Part shown: in pieces, positions 50,155 to 58,197 of the stretch
Layout of the letters: the number at the start of each line of letters is the position of its first letter
How positions within the stretch are numbered: position 1 is the stretch's first letter
Assembly (NCBI GenBank): GCA_900543805.1
Contig: UQTE01000015.1
Span: 1-60,220, forward strand
Reading direction: 5' to 3'
Origin: an uncultured Sutterella sp.
GTDB taxonomy: Bacteria > Pseudomonadota > Gammaproteobacteria > Burkholderiales > Burkholderiaceae_F
Length of the DNA stretch: 60,220 bases
The notes under the pieces: model-generated
The model's database searches: none
The model's input: the letters and a program-made list of their open reading frames with translations, nothing else
What the model was told of the DNA's origin: nothing
Made by a program: the position numbers and the translations under genes

Positions 50155-51108
50155 ATGGGATATATGACGCAAGAAACGACTGCTGAACGCGCCGCACGGG
50201 TGAAGAAGCTCAACGACGCGCTCATCGAACGGGTGATGAAGATCGGGCAGGGACGGGCCGGTCAGTTTTCGACCGCCGTTCCCGGACTCGACATCTCGAT
50301 TCGCGACGAACGAAACGCCTCGGAACGCTGCGTTTACCGCCGTTCGCTCGGCGTGATGCTCTCGGGGCGCAAACGCTCCATCGTGGGGAACCGCGTTTAT
50401 GAATACGGTGCGGGCGACATGCTCTACACCCTCGTGGACATGCCCGCGATGTGGCAGGTGGTGGGGGCGACGAAGGAACATCCCTTCATCGCGGTTTCGA
50501 TCGCGCTCGACGAAGAGGTGATGCGCGAACTCATTCCCCGCGTGCGTCTGGGCTCGCGCTGCACGAACCTGCAGGCGATCGGACTTGAGCGCTCCGACCC
50601 GGACCTCCTCGAAGTCTTCCTACGACTTTTGCAGCTCCTAGACCGTCCGAACGAAATCGAAGTGATGGCGCCGATGCTGCTTCGCGAAATCCACTTCCGC
50701 GCGCTCCTCGGTCCGCAGGGCCCGGCCTTGGCCGCCGCCTTCACGCAGGATTCGCAGAGCAACCGCATCGGACAGGCGATCGACTGGATCAAGGCGAACG
50801 TCACGGCGAGCATGTCGATCGAGGAGATGGCCGACCGAGCCCACATGGCGCCTTCGACCTTCCATCGGCACTTCAAGGCGGTGACGAGCCTCTCGCCCCT
50901 GCAGTACCACAAGCGCCTGAAGCTCCATGAGGCGCAGCGCCTCATGCTCGTGAAGAATTTCGACGCCTCGCAGGCGGCCTATGCGGTGGGCTACGCGAGC
51001 GCGACGCAGTTCTCGCGCGACTACAAGAAGCTCTTCGGTACGCCTCCGAAAAAGAGCGTGCGGGTCATGAAGAACCACGTGACGCCCGAAGGCGTTCCCA
51101 TGAGCTGA
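50155..51108 (+). CDS. AraC-family transcriptional regulator (YqhC-like)
   Basis: The 317-residue regulator has an N-terminal AraC_N domain (RRSLGVMLSGRKRSIVGNRVYEYGAGDMLYTLVDMPAMWQV, residues ~60-110). The C-terminal AraC DNA-binding domain has two helix-turn-helix units: MSIEEMADRAHMAPSTFHRHFKAVTSLSPLQYHKRLKLHEAQRLM, then DASQAAYAVGYASATQFSRDYKKLFG. Relatives such as YqhC respond to reactive aldehydes and control oxidoreductases. The cupin gene downstream (converging) and the dehydrogenase nearby are candidate targets. GGAG lies six bases before ATG. Confidence 0.9.
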   Translation: MGYMTQETTAERAARVKKLNDALIERVMKIGQGRAGQFSTAVPGLDISIRDERNASERCVYRRSLGVMLSGRKRSIVGNRVYEYGAGDMLYTLVDMPAMWQVVGATKEHPFIAVSIALDEEVMRELIPRVRLGSRCTNLQAIGLERSDPDLLEVFLRLLQLLDRPNEIEVMAPMLLREIHFRALLGPQGPALAAAFTQDSQSNRIGQAIDWIKANVTASMSIEEMADRAHMAPSTFHRHFKAVTSLSPLQYHKRLKLHEAQRLMLVKNFDASQAAYAVGYASATQFSRDYKKLFGTPPKKSVRVMKNHVTPEGVPMS

Positions 51109-51129
51109 CGAAAACCGAAACGATCAGGA

Positions 51130-51163
51130 CCGCGCCTCCCGACGGGAAGCGCGGCCCTTTTCG
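51130..51163. terminator. terminator between the AraC gene and the convergent cupin gene
   Basis: CCGCGC (51130-51135) pairs with GCGCGG (51149-51154), enclosing TCCCG-AC-GGGA, with CCCTTTTCG after it. The structure can work on both strands. Confidence 0.75.
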
Positions 51164-51177
51164 ATTGCGTCTTTCTC

Positions 51178-51600
51178 TTACGCGACGGCCTTGGCGTAGT
51201 CTTCGTCCGAGACCGCTTCAAGCCACGTGCAGCGGTTGTTCGGGACGTTGGGTTCGATCGAGATGTGGGTCATCCAGGTCTTGGCGCCCGCACCGTGCCA
51301 GTGCTTCACTTCGGGCGGGATGCGCACGACGTCGCCCTTGCGGATCACGCGCGGGGCTTCGCCTTCGAACTGCACGAAGCCTTCGCCCGCGAGAACGAGC
51401 AGGATCTGACCGCCCGAGTGGACGTGCCAGTGCGTTCTCGTGCCCGGTTCGAAGGTGACGTTTCCGATCGGGGCGTGGAAGACGTCGTCGTTTTCGCTCA
51501 GCATCGTGAGGTAGGACGTGCCGGTGAAGAACTTCCCGTAGGGATTGACGGGACCCTGTTCAAAAATCGTGTCGTGCGGGGCCTTGTGGATTTCGGACAT
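51178..51600 (-). CDS. cupin-fold protein (quercetinase-like, single domain)
   Basis: The 140-residue protein has the two cupin motifs. FEPGTRTHWHVHSGGQILLVLAGEG carries the His-His-Gln metal ligands and RKGDVVRIPPEVKHWHGA supplies the third His. TWMTHISIE follows. Such small cupins convert or bind aldehyde- or lactone-like metabolites, and often sit beside AraC or YqhC-type regulators and carboxymuconolactone decarboxylases. Substrate is unknown. It is transcribed toward the AraC gene; a 14-bp perfect palindrome lies 94 bases upstream. Confidence 0.88.
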   Translation of the reverse strand: MSEIHKAPHDTIFEQGPVNPYGKFFTGTSYLTMLSENDDVFHAPIGNVTFEPGTRTHWHVHSGGQILLVLAGEGFVQFEGEAPRVIRKGDVVRIPPEVKHWHGAGAKTWMTHISIEPNVPNNRCTWLEAVSDEDYAKAVA

Positions 51601-51693
51601 GTTTGTCTCCTTGTGATCGACGTGTTTTTTGGGGGCGTCTTCAAGAACGCTCCTTTTCGCCCATCATTGTGGCGCGGCGCGCACCGGGCGTTT

Positions 51694-51707
51694 CGTCCGA
51701 TCGGACG
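51694..51707. promoter_or_regulatory. 14-bp perfect palindrome upstream of the cupin gene
   Basis: CGTCCGATCGGACG is a perfect palindrome between the divergent cupin and orphan genes, a plausible operator for either. Confidence 0.35.
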
Positions 51708-51849
51708 CGATTGTTGCCTGAAACGCTCTGCCGCGGGGAAAGAGAAAACGACAAAAAGGACGGCCGGGAATTCGTTGGCCTTCAAGATCCTTGCCAAGAG
51801 CGTTCGGATTCGGTAGTTTTTCGGTAGACACCTTTTGAGGACAGTTTCC

Positions 51850-52425
51850 ATGCCCCGTTTTGCCGCCGTACTGCCGGAAGGCCGACTTCTTCTGAAAAAC
51901 CTCGAGACCGGAGAGACGCTCACGATCCGCGCCGAAGACGGTCCCGTCTCGATCGGGACGCTCACCTGGACGTGGGGAGAGGAATCCTCTCCCGCGGGTG
52001 CGCCCGAGGGGAAACGATCCGAGACGGTCGTCGAGGATGCGGGTCCCCGTCCGATGAAGCCCGAGGAGTACGACGCGCTCGAATGGAATCCGAACGATCC
52101 GGCGCTGCTCACGGCCGAGGCGGAAATGCGCGCCATTCTCGCGTCCGCTCAGGAGATGCGCGGGCGCGACGTCATGCCCGCCGCAAAACGCGTTCTCTCC
52201 GCTCCCTTGTCGGCCCTCACTGAGAAGGACTTTGAAGAAACCTACATGGCGCTCGGCAAGCAGAGCGACGAAATCGAGCGCGAAGTCGCCTATCTCGAAG
52301 AGATCGAGGCCGACCCCGAGGACATCAAGGAGATGCGCGACCGGCTTGAAGCGATCGACCGCGATCTCGGACTCGTCACCGAGCGCATGAAGCAGTTCGA
52401 AGCGGTCCACAAGGAAGAAGACTGA
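51850..52425 (+). CDS. conserved-looking cytoplasmic protein of unknown function
   Basis: The 191-residue protein has an N-terminal beta-rich segment (MPRFAAVLPEGRLLLKNLETGETLTI). An acidic linker follows, then a long helical region (LSALTEKDFEETYMALGKQSDEIEREVAYLEEIEADPEDIKEMRDRLEAIDRDLGLVTERMKQFE) with heptad spacing suggestive of a coiled coil. No known family was recognised. ATG 51850 has GAGGA eight bases before it (51837-51841). It has no obvious operon partner. Function cannot be inferred. Confidence 0.6.
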   Translation: MPRFAAVLPEGRLLLKNLETGETLTIRAEDGPVSIGTLTWTWGEESSPAGAPEGKRSETVVEDAGPRPMKPEEYDALEWNPNDPALLTAEAEMRAILASAQEMRGRDVMPAAKRVLSAPLSALTEKDFEETYMALGKQSDEIEREVAYLEEIEADPEDIKEMRDRLEAIDRDLGLVTERMKQFEAVHKEED

Positions 52426-52511
52426 CTCAACAAATCTCAAAACTCGCTTCGTGGCCGAAGCGACTGGGCCTCAGCCGGAAGAACTCTATGAGGCGGGGAA
52501 CTTTGCAAGGC

Positions 52512-52542
52512 GGCAACTATTAAAGAATTTTTAATAGTTGCC
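52512..52542. repeat. 31-bp palindrome
   Basis: Perfect 13-base arms GGCAACTATTAAA (52512-52524) and TTTAATAGTTGCC (52530-52542) flank GAATT. There is no T tract, so it is not a standard terminator. It may be a protein-binding or recombination site. Confidence 0.6.
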
Positions 52543-52632
52543 CGGAATTCCCAGGAGACGAACTTCTCGGTCGGGCTCCGAATAAGCCGTAGCCTGTCGA
52601 TTGGGTTTGGTTGGGTGATACGACACAAGATG

Positions 52633-52659
52633 CGGTATGTGCAAAAAATGCACATACTG
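52633..52659. repeat. second palindrome near hydG
   Basis: GTATGTGCA (52635-52643) and TGCACATAC (52649-52657) are perfect arms around AAAAA, with GC and GC flanks extending the symmetry. Confidence 0.55.
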
Positions 52660-52711
52660 CCTTCGAGAACCAGCCTGTCCGAGCGGAGGCGTTCCAAGCC
52701 CGAAAAAGCAG

Positions 52712-52739
52712 AGGCCCTTCGATGCGAGTCGAAGGGCCT
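52712..52739. terminator. bidirectional terminator downstream of hydG
   Basis: Perfect 11-base arms AGGCCCTTCGA and TCGAAGGGCCT flank a 6-base loop. T-rich tails occur on both strands (CTGCTTTTTCG on the minus strand). Confidence 0.85.
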
Positions 52740-52762
52740 CGGTTTTAGCAGGTAGCTAAATA

Positions 52763-54184
52763 TCAGAAGCGGAAGTCACGCTCACCGGCCTCGATGCGGA
52801 TCAAGCGCTTTTCCGCGGCGGCGCGGATCTTTTCGTGCGGGATCTTCGGGAGTTCCGCCTTGAGCACCTCTTCGCCCGCCTTGCGCGTCGCGGCCGAAGC
52901 GTAGTCGCAGAGGTATTCCTTGATCGTCATCACGGCGTTGGCCTGGCAGTAGGTGGCGATTTCGCCCGTCTTCGCGAACTGCATGAAGCGGTCGCCCGTG
53001 CGGCCGGCGCGGTAGCAGGCCGTGCAGAAGGAGGGCAGGTACTTGTTTTCGAGGAGCCACTTGACGATCTGGTCGAGACTGCGGCGGTCGGACGTTTCGA
53101 ACTGCGCCGTGTTTTCGCCTTCGTCTTCGGGTTCGAGCGTGTAGCCGCCCACCGAAGTGCGGGAGCCCCCCGAAATCTGCGAGATGCCGAGACGGAGCGC
53201 TTCCGTGCGGATGCGGGCGCTTTCGCGCGTCGACATGATCATGCCGGTGTAGGGAACGGCGAGGCGGATGAGCGCCACGATCTTGAGGAAGAGGTCGTCC
53301 GGAACCGCGTTGCTGAAGGTGTTCGGGTCGATGTCGTCAGCCGGGCAGATGCGCGGCACCGAAATCGTGTGCGGACCCACGCCCCAAACGGCTTCGAGGT
53401 GTTCGGCGTGCATGAGGAGGCCCACGAAGTCGTACTGGCAGTGTTCAAGGCCGAAGAGAACGCCGAGGCCCACGTCGTCGATGCCGCCTTCCATGGCGCG
53501 ATCGTGCGCTTCGGTGTGGTAGGCGTAGTCGGACTTCGGTCCCTTCGGATGAAGAAGCTTGTAGCTTTCCTTGTGATAGGTTTCCTGGAAGAGCTGATAG
53601 GTACCGATCTGCGCTTCGTGGAGCTTGCGGTAGTTTTCGACCGTCGTCGCGGCGATGTTGACGTTCAGACGGCGAATGGCGCCGTTCTTGTGCTTGATCG
53701 AATAGATCGTCTTGATGGATTCGAGGATGTATTCGATCGGGTTGTACTTCTGATGTTCGCCCGCTTCGAGAAGAAGACGCTTGTGGCCGAGGTCCTGCAG
53801 AGCGATGACTTCGCGTTCGATTTCTTCCTGCGTGAGCTTCTTGCGCTGGATGTGCTTGTTCTTCGCGTGGTACGGGCAGTACGTGCAGGTGTTGACGCAG
53901 TAGTTCGAGAGATAGAGCGGCGCAAAGAGAACGATGCGGGTGCCGTAGATGTGTTCCTTCACGCGCACGGCCGTGTCGAGGATCTTCTGGTTGACGTCTT
54001 CCAGGTCGCAGGCGAGGAGCACGGCCGCTTCACGGTGCGTGAGGCCGCGGAAGGCAGCCGCTTTTTCCAGAAGCGAATCGATCAGGGGACGGTCGTGCTT
54101 GTGTTCTTCGGCGTAGGCGAGCGTGTCGAGAATTTCTTCGTGACAGATGAACTCTTCGGCCACGCGGGATTTCGGATCGTACAT
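52763..54184 (-). CDS. hydG: radical SAM tyrosine lyase HydG ([FeFe]-hydrogenase maturase type)
   Basis: HydG splits tyrosine to make the CO and cyanide ligands of the [FeFe]-hydrogenase active site. The 473-residue protein has the SAM cluster motif C96-X3-C100-X2-C103 (SNYCVNTCTYC). It also has the HydG-specific C-terminal motif CX2CX22C at C387, C390 and C413 (SFCTACYRAGRTGDRF), which binds the second cluster and is absent from the related ThiH. Other HydG marks include NVNIAATTVENYRKL and DDVGLGVLFGLEHCQYDFVGLLMHAEHLE. ATG 54184 gives the normal length; GGAG is ten bases upstream. No hydE, hydF or hydrogenase gene is in the window. Confidence 0.9.
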   Translation of the reverse strand: MYDPKSRVAEEFICHEEILDTLAYAEEHKHDRPLIDSLLEKAAAFRGLTHREAAVLLACDLEDVNQKILDTAVRVKEHIYGTRIVLFAPLYLSNYCVNTCTYCPYHAKNKHIQRKKLTQEEIEREVIALQDLGHKRLLLEAGEHQKYNPIEYILESIKTIYSIKHKNGAIRRLNVNIAATTVENYRKLHEAQIGTYQLFQETYHKESYKLLHPKGPKSDYAYHTEAHDRAMEGGIDDVGLGVLFGLEHCQYDFVGLLMHAEHLEAVWGVGPHTISVPRICPADDIDPNTFSNAVPDDLFLKIVALIRLAVPYTGMIMSTRESARIRTEALRLGISQISGGSRTSVGGYTLEPEDEGENTAQFETSDRRSLDQIVKWLLENKYLPSFCTACYRAGRTGDRFMQFAKTGEIATYCQANAVMTIKEYLCDYASAATRKAGEEVLKAELPKIPHEKIRAAAEKRLIRIEAGERDFRF

Positions 54185-54210
54185 GGAAGATGTCTCCGGG
54201 CGGGATAACA

Positions 54211-54263
54211 TTTGTGCGTACAAAATGTTGAAGGTCCTGTTTTCCTTCTAATGTGCGTACAAA
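54211..54263 (-). promoter_or_regulatory. twin operators in the hydG promoter
   Basis: Two copies of TGTGCGTACAAA occur at 54213-54224 and 54252-54263, exactly 39 bases apart. The first extends to TTTGTGCGTACAAA, near-palindromic as TTTGT-CG-ACAAA. A minus-strand promoter (TTCAAC, 16 bases, TGTTAT) has the first copy inside its spacer, fitting repression. Confidence 0.55.
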
Positions 54264-54369
54264 TAGGGTCAAAAGAAAAGTGCTTCGCCGGAGGGCGGAA
54301 GACACGGATTCACGAATGTTACTCCCGCATCGTCATTTTCGCGAGAGGAAATTTTGACGAAAATCTAAA

Positions 54370-54413
54370 ATTGCGGGAAAAAGACAAGTTATCCGCTGTT
54401 TTTCTCCCGCAAT
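54370..54413 (-). terminator. terminator of the Nim-like gene
   Basis: ATTGCGGGAGAAAAA and TTTTTCCCGCAAT pair on the minus strand with one bulge across a 16-base loop. A TTTTAGATTTT tail follows. Confidence 0.6.
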
Positions 54414-54444
54414 CCTTATCGGAACAATGATTCGGGAATGGCGC

Positions 54445-54918
54445 TCACTCGTGGCGCTTGCCCGTCATGCATTCGATGTGAAGGCGCCAGAGACCGGCGT
54501 AGGGACTTCCTTCGCGGAAGTAGCCTTCGCACTTTTCGGGGGCGACCGTCGAGCAGTACTTCTCGAGCACCGCGAAGAATCCCGTGCGTCGTTCATCTTC
54601 GCTCGAGACGAGTTCGACCGTGCCCGAGAGCACGACGGATTCGAAGGCGGTCGTGAATTCTTCCGGATCGGCCTTGACGTCGGTCGCGACGACGAAGGTC
54701 GCGGCGCGGGGCTTCTGCAGGGTTTCCCATTTGGTCCCCGCCTTGCCGCCGTGAAAATAGAGATTGTCGCCCGCGACGGCGTAGGAGATCGGAATCGAAT
54801 GAAGCGTTCCTTCGTCGTCCGCGTAGGAGAGGGTCCCCCACTGGCAGCGGGCGAGCACCTTGCGTGTGTCTTCTTCGGAGAGCGCGCGGTCGGCGCGGCG
54901 CAGCGTTTTGCTGAGCAT
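54445..54918 (-). CDS. FMN-binding split-barrel flavoprotein, pyridoxamine-phosphate-oxidase-like (NimA-type)
   Basis: The 157-residue protein shares the layout of nitroimidazole-reductase NimA and related PNPOx-like flavoproteins. RRADRALSEEDTRKVLARCQWGTLSYADDEGTLHSIPISYAVAGDNLYFHGGKAGTKWETLQ is followed by VVATDVKADPEEFTTAFESVVLSGTVELV, with FFAVLEKYC and LHIECMTGKRHE closing it. FMN binding is expected from the YFHGGKAGTKW region. Its substrate is unknown; 5-nitroimidazole reduction is one possibility. It is the last gene after 54931-55782 (12-base gap) in a leftward operon with the U32 protein. Confidence 0.85.
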   Translation of the reverse strand: MLSKTLRRADRALSEEDTRKVLARCQWGTLSYADDEGTLHSIPISYAVAGDNLYFHGGKAGTKWETLQKPRAATFVVATDVKADPEEFTTAFESVVLSGTVELVSSEDERRTGFFAVLEKYCSTVAPEKCEGYFREGSPYAGLWRLHIECMTGKRHE

Positions 54919-54930
54919 TTTTCCTTTCCT

Positions 54931-55782
54931 TTAGAGATTGCCGGAGACGGTAGGCTTCGGCGTTACGTCGGGGAGCTCCTCCTGTGCGACGCGGATCCAG
55001 GAGAGCGTCTTCCAGGGGCCTGAGAGAAGGGATTCGAGGAAGATGTAGGAGCGGCGTACCGCCTGCAGGGCCGCCGATTCGCTCGTTTCGAGCGCGACGA
55101 AGGCGTCGCGCACGAGAAGGCTTTCGGCCACGTCCGTCCAACTGCGAAAGCGCACGATGAGTTCACCCGCGGGGCGCGCGAAAAGGATTTCCGCCCGGGC
55201 GGGCGAGGTCATGCCGAGAAGCTGCGAGGCGACGATGAGGGCGCAGGTCGCGGCGAGGTCCGCCGTGCGCAGAAGAGGCCACTCGATCGTCTGCCGGTAG
55301 TAGTCGGTGAAGATGCGAAGGCGGCGAAGACGCGCTTCGTCCTCCTTGTCGACGACGGCGGAAAAGCCGCCCCAGCCGAGTCCCACCTCGTGACGGACGA
55401 GTTCCGACACGGCCGCGGCTTCGCGGATCGTGCGAAAGCGCGTCGGCGTCTGGTTGTTCCCCGCGAGGTATTCGAGCCGGTCGTCAAGGTCCGCCCCGCT
55501 CATGACGTTGAAATGGTTTTCCACCCAGTGGTAGAGGTCCCCGAGCATGGCGTCGTCCGGATCTTCAATGCGGATCGAGAGGCCGTTGCGCCCGAAGTAC
55601 CAGCGGGCGAGTTCCGTTCCCGTCTGCGTAAAGGCGATCTCGTCCCAGGGAAGCGACAGGGCGTTCGCGTGCGGAAGCGCCGCAAGGCGCTCGAAGCTCT
55701 CGCGGATCGCGTCGAAGACGGGCATCATCTCCGCGGTGGGGGAGAGGATCTCGACGGATTCTTCATCGTCAAAAAACTGCAT
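54931..55782 (-). CDS. protein of unknown function between rlhA-like and Nim-like genes
   Basis: The 283-residue soluble protein shows no recognisable motif. The N-terminal third contains two short beta-rich stretches (ALSLPWDEIAFTQTGTELARWYFGRNGLSIRIEDPDD). The middle is helical (DADLDDRLEYLAGNN...FRTIREAAAVSELVRHEVGLGWGG), and a helical C terminus ends LSWIRVAQEELPD. ATG 55782 has GGAGG five bases before it and starts 13 bases after the U32 gene, so it is in the same operon. Function cannot be inferred. Confidence 0.6.
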   Translation of the reverse strand: MQFFDDEESVEILSPTAEMMPVFDAIRESFERLAALPHANALSLPWDEIAFTQTGTELARWYFGRNGLSIRIEDPDDAMLGDLYHWVENHFNVMSGADLDDRLEYLAGNNQTPTRFRTIREAAAVSELVRHEVGLGWGGFSAVVDKEDEARLRRLRIFTDYYRQTIEWPLLRTADLAATCALIVASQLLGMTSPARAEILFARPAGELIVRFRSWTDVAESLLVRDAFVALETSESAALQAVRRSYIFLESLLSGPWKTLSWIRVAQEELPDVTPKPTVSGNL

Positions 55783-55795
55783 GATCCCTCCTGAC

Positions 55796-57949
55796 TCAGC
55801 GGCCGCGGTTCTTCTTGGCGCCGAAGGGCTTGCCCGCCGATTCCCTGCGCGGACCGCGGGCGGCGTCGCCTCGGCGCGGGGTTGAACGTTTCTCAAACGA
55901 CCGCCTTTCGGCCGAACGTTCCGAACCGCGGCGCTCGAAGGAGCGCTTCTCCGAGCGGTTGGCGGCGGGTTTCGCCGCGGGACCGCGCTCCGTCTTCCGG
56001 GCGCTAAAGTCCGTCTCGGCCGGACGGCGGGTCGGAAGCCCCGAGGGCGACGTGATCGTCATGAAGCAGGGCTTTTCTTCGCAGTGGAATTCCGCGCGGA
56101 AGACTTCGCCCGCGGAATTCTTGAGAAGGAGCGGCTCGGGCCGGAAGAGCTTTCGGTCCGTCGTCTTGAGGCGTTCCGGGAAGAATTTGAGCGACTTCGG
56201 GCACAGGTCAAGCTGCGCGCGCACGCAGTGGCGGCAGGTCATGAGGTCCGCCTTGGGGACGGGCAGGATCTCGAAGGCGGGCGCCGTCACGGTCGCGCCG
56301 TGCCGTTCGTAGAAGGCCTTGGCGAGGCGGTTCGCGACGTTCGCGCGGAAGTCGACGGTCTTCTCCGGATAGGGCGCGGTCGGATCGCCGGGATCGCGGT
56401 GCGTCGGCTCCCAATGCGCCTTCCGGTCGGCGTCGAGTTCCGCCGTCGCGTGACGGCGCAACTGATTCGCGATGCTCGCGGGAACGAAGACGTCGAGATC
56501 TTCGGGGATGAAGAGTTCGGCGATCCGATAGTCGGTGTCGCCCATCTTGCCGAGGTTCTGCGCGAGGCGCGCGCGGTTTTCCTCGGCGTCCGAGGGCGCT
56601 TCGAGGTCCATGGCGACTTCGGCGAAACCCGTCGAAGTGCCGTCCGTAAGCAAAAGCGTAAGGGCGTCCTCTTCGACCGTGAAGGTCGCGGTGACGGGAA
56701 TGCGCCGTTCGGCGGTCTTTCCCGAGAGAATCTTTTCAAAGGCCTGATCGCGGTTGCGCGAGAGGATGCTTCCCGTGCGAAGGCCGTCCAACTGCGACGT
56801 GCGTTCGCGCGGATAGAGCGCCCAATGATTTCCTTCGCGTTCGGCGCGGTTGACGGAAAGACCGTGGATTTCCTCGTCGGCCGCCTCGTAGGTGAGGCCG
56901 TCGCCGTTCGCAAGCGACACGCCCGGAAGCGCGTCGACCAAAAGACGCTTCGGATCGATGCGAAGCACGCGCGCGACGGGGTCGCCCGTGTTCTTGGGAC
57001 TTTCCGTCTGCGCGAGGTCGTAGGGCTTTGAGAAGTCGCGCCCGTGCACGAAATAGTCGGTGGCGCCGCGGCGGAAGGTCTTGGCGGCGTCGGGCGTGAA
57101 GCGGAAGGTCGTCTCGCCCGCGGAGGAACGGCGCAGTTCCGGACGGCGCGCGAGAATCGCGTCGATTTCCTTTCGGTAGAGCGCCGTGATGTTCTTGACG
57201 TACTGAACGTCCTTCAAGCGCCCCTCGATCTTGAAGGAGGAGACGCCCGCGTCAATCAAGGCTTCGAGATTCGATCGCTGATCGTTGTCCTTGAGGCTGA
57301 GAATATGGCTTCGCTGCGCGAGCACCGTGCCGTCTTCGGTCGAGACGTCGTAGGGGAGGCGGCAGAGCTGCGCGCAGGCGCCGCGGTTGGCGCTGCGCCC
57401 CAACATGGCTTCCGACATGTAGCACTGGCCCGAGTAACTTACGCAAAGCGCCCCGTGCACGAAGAATTCAATGCGGGCCTTCGTCAAAGCCGAGCGCACG
57501 GCGCGGATCGCGTCGAGGTCGAGTTCGCGCGCGAGGACGAGCTGCGAGAAGCCCACCTTCTCGAGGAAAGCCGCTTTTTCGGGCGTCCGGATGTCGCACT
57601 GGGTCGAGGCGTGGATCTCGATGTCGGGCAGGGGGCCCATGAGAAGGCCCATGTCCTGCAGGATCAGGACGTCCACGCCCGCCTTCTTGGCGTCGAAGGC
57701 GAGCGACCTCGCCGCCTCGATTTCGTCGTCGCGAAAGAGGGTGTTGAGGGCCATGAAGACGCGGGCGTTCCATCGGTGCGCGTAGTCGCAGAGCCGCGCG
57801 ATGTCGTCGAGCGAATTGCCCGCCGCCTGACGGGCGCCGAAGGAGGGGCCGCCGATGTAAACGGCGTCCGCGCCGTGCTCGATCGCGGCGATGCCCGTGT
57901 CGGCGTCGCGCGCCGGGGCGAGAAGTTCCAGGGCGTGAAGGGGAAGCAT
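55796..57949 (-). CDS. rlhA: U32-family rRNA/tRNA hydroxylation protein, RlhA-like
   Basis: The 717-residue protein has the U32 core: LELLAPARDADTGIAAIEHGADAVYIGG, then FMALNTLFRDDEIE, then the signature EFFVHGALCVSYSGQCYMSEAMLGRSANRGACAQLCRLPYDV with its iron-sulfur-type cysteines, and RSHILSLKDND. A DUF3656-like module follows (about 370-600). This long form corresponds to RlhA, which makes 5-hydroxycytidine in 23S rRNA, versus shorter TrhP/UbiU relatives. The last ~70 residues are a basic Arg/Ser/Glu/Lys-rich tail not typical of E. coli RlhA. ATG 57949 is chosen; it starts the conserved domain. A minus-strand operon with the next two genes is likely. Confidence 0.82.
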   Translation of the reverse strand: MLPLHALELLAPARDADTGIAAIEHGADAVYIGGPSFGARQAAGNSLDDIARLCDYAHRWNARVFMALNTLFRDDEIEAARSLAFDAKKAGVDVLILQDMGLLMGPLPDIEIHASTQCDIRTPEKAAFLEKVGFSQLVLARELDLDAIRAVRSALTKARIEFFVHGALCVSYSGQCYMSEAMLGRSANRGACAQLCRLPYDVSTEDGTVLAQRSHILSLKDNDQRSNLEALIDAGVSSFKIEGRLKDVQYVKNITALYRKEIDAILARRPELRRSSAGETTFRFTPDAAKTFRRGATDYFVHGRDFSKPYDLAQTESPKNTGDPVARVLRIDPKRLLVDALPGVSLANGDGLTYEAADEEIHGLSVNRAEREGNHWALYPRERTSQLDGLRTGSILSRNRDQAFEKILSGKTAERRIPVTATFTVEEDALTLLLTDGTSTGFAEVAMDLEAPSDAEENRARLAQNLGKMGDTDYRIAELFIPEDLDVFVPASIANQLRRHATAELDADRKAHWEPTHRDPGDPTAPYPEKTVDFRANVANRLAKAFYERHGATVTAPAFEILPVPKADLMTCRHCVRAQLDLCPKSLKFFPERLKTTDRKLFRPEPLLLKNSAGEVFRAEFHCEEKPCFMTITSPSGLPTRRPAETDFSARKTERGPAAKPAANRSEKRSFERRGSERSAERRSFEKRSTPRRGDAARGPRRESAGKPFGAKKNRGR

Positions 57950-58071
57950 GCTGAAAATGATCCTGTATGTGTCCCGAAAGTGTAGCAAAGCGGGACGTTC
58001 CTCATCGCGGCGAGGAAGCAAGGAATCGTAAGGGCGGCGGGGCTTCCGCCCGAAATGGCGGGCGCTTTCTT

Positions 58072-58097
58072 CCTTTTCGGACGCCGCATCCGAAAAG
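58072..58097. promoter_or_regulatory. palindromic hairpin between divergent genes
   Basis: Arms CTTTTCGGA (58073-58081) and TCCGAAAAG (58089-58097) flank CGCCGCA. The site lies 100 bases before the Bcr/CflA gene. Confidence 0.35.
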
Positions 58098-58197
58098 AAG
58101 GATTTCCCTTCAGATTCGCAGGGATTTCGCGTTTTAGACTTCTGAAACCGCGGCCCGATTCGACCGCGGTCCCGTTCACAACGTCAAGGAGCCCTCA

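Larger units (their letters stand above)
52426..52762. other. gene-free AT-richer gap with two palindromes and a terminator
   Basis: No gene is seen in this 337-base gap. It is lower in GC than both flanks and contains two long perfect-armed palindromes and the hydG terminator, listed separately. The composition suggests inserted or relic DNA. Confidence 0.5.

Noticed and set aside
52437..52697. 86-codon minus-strand frame over the palindrome region
   Set aside because: It covers both palindromes and has no protein-like character.
52763..54184. ThiH or another thiazole synthase-type radical SAM enzyme
   Set aside because: The C-terminal CX2CX22C second-cluster motif is present, which is diagnostic for HydG.
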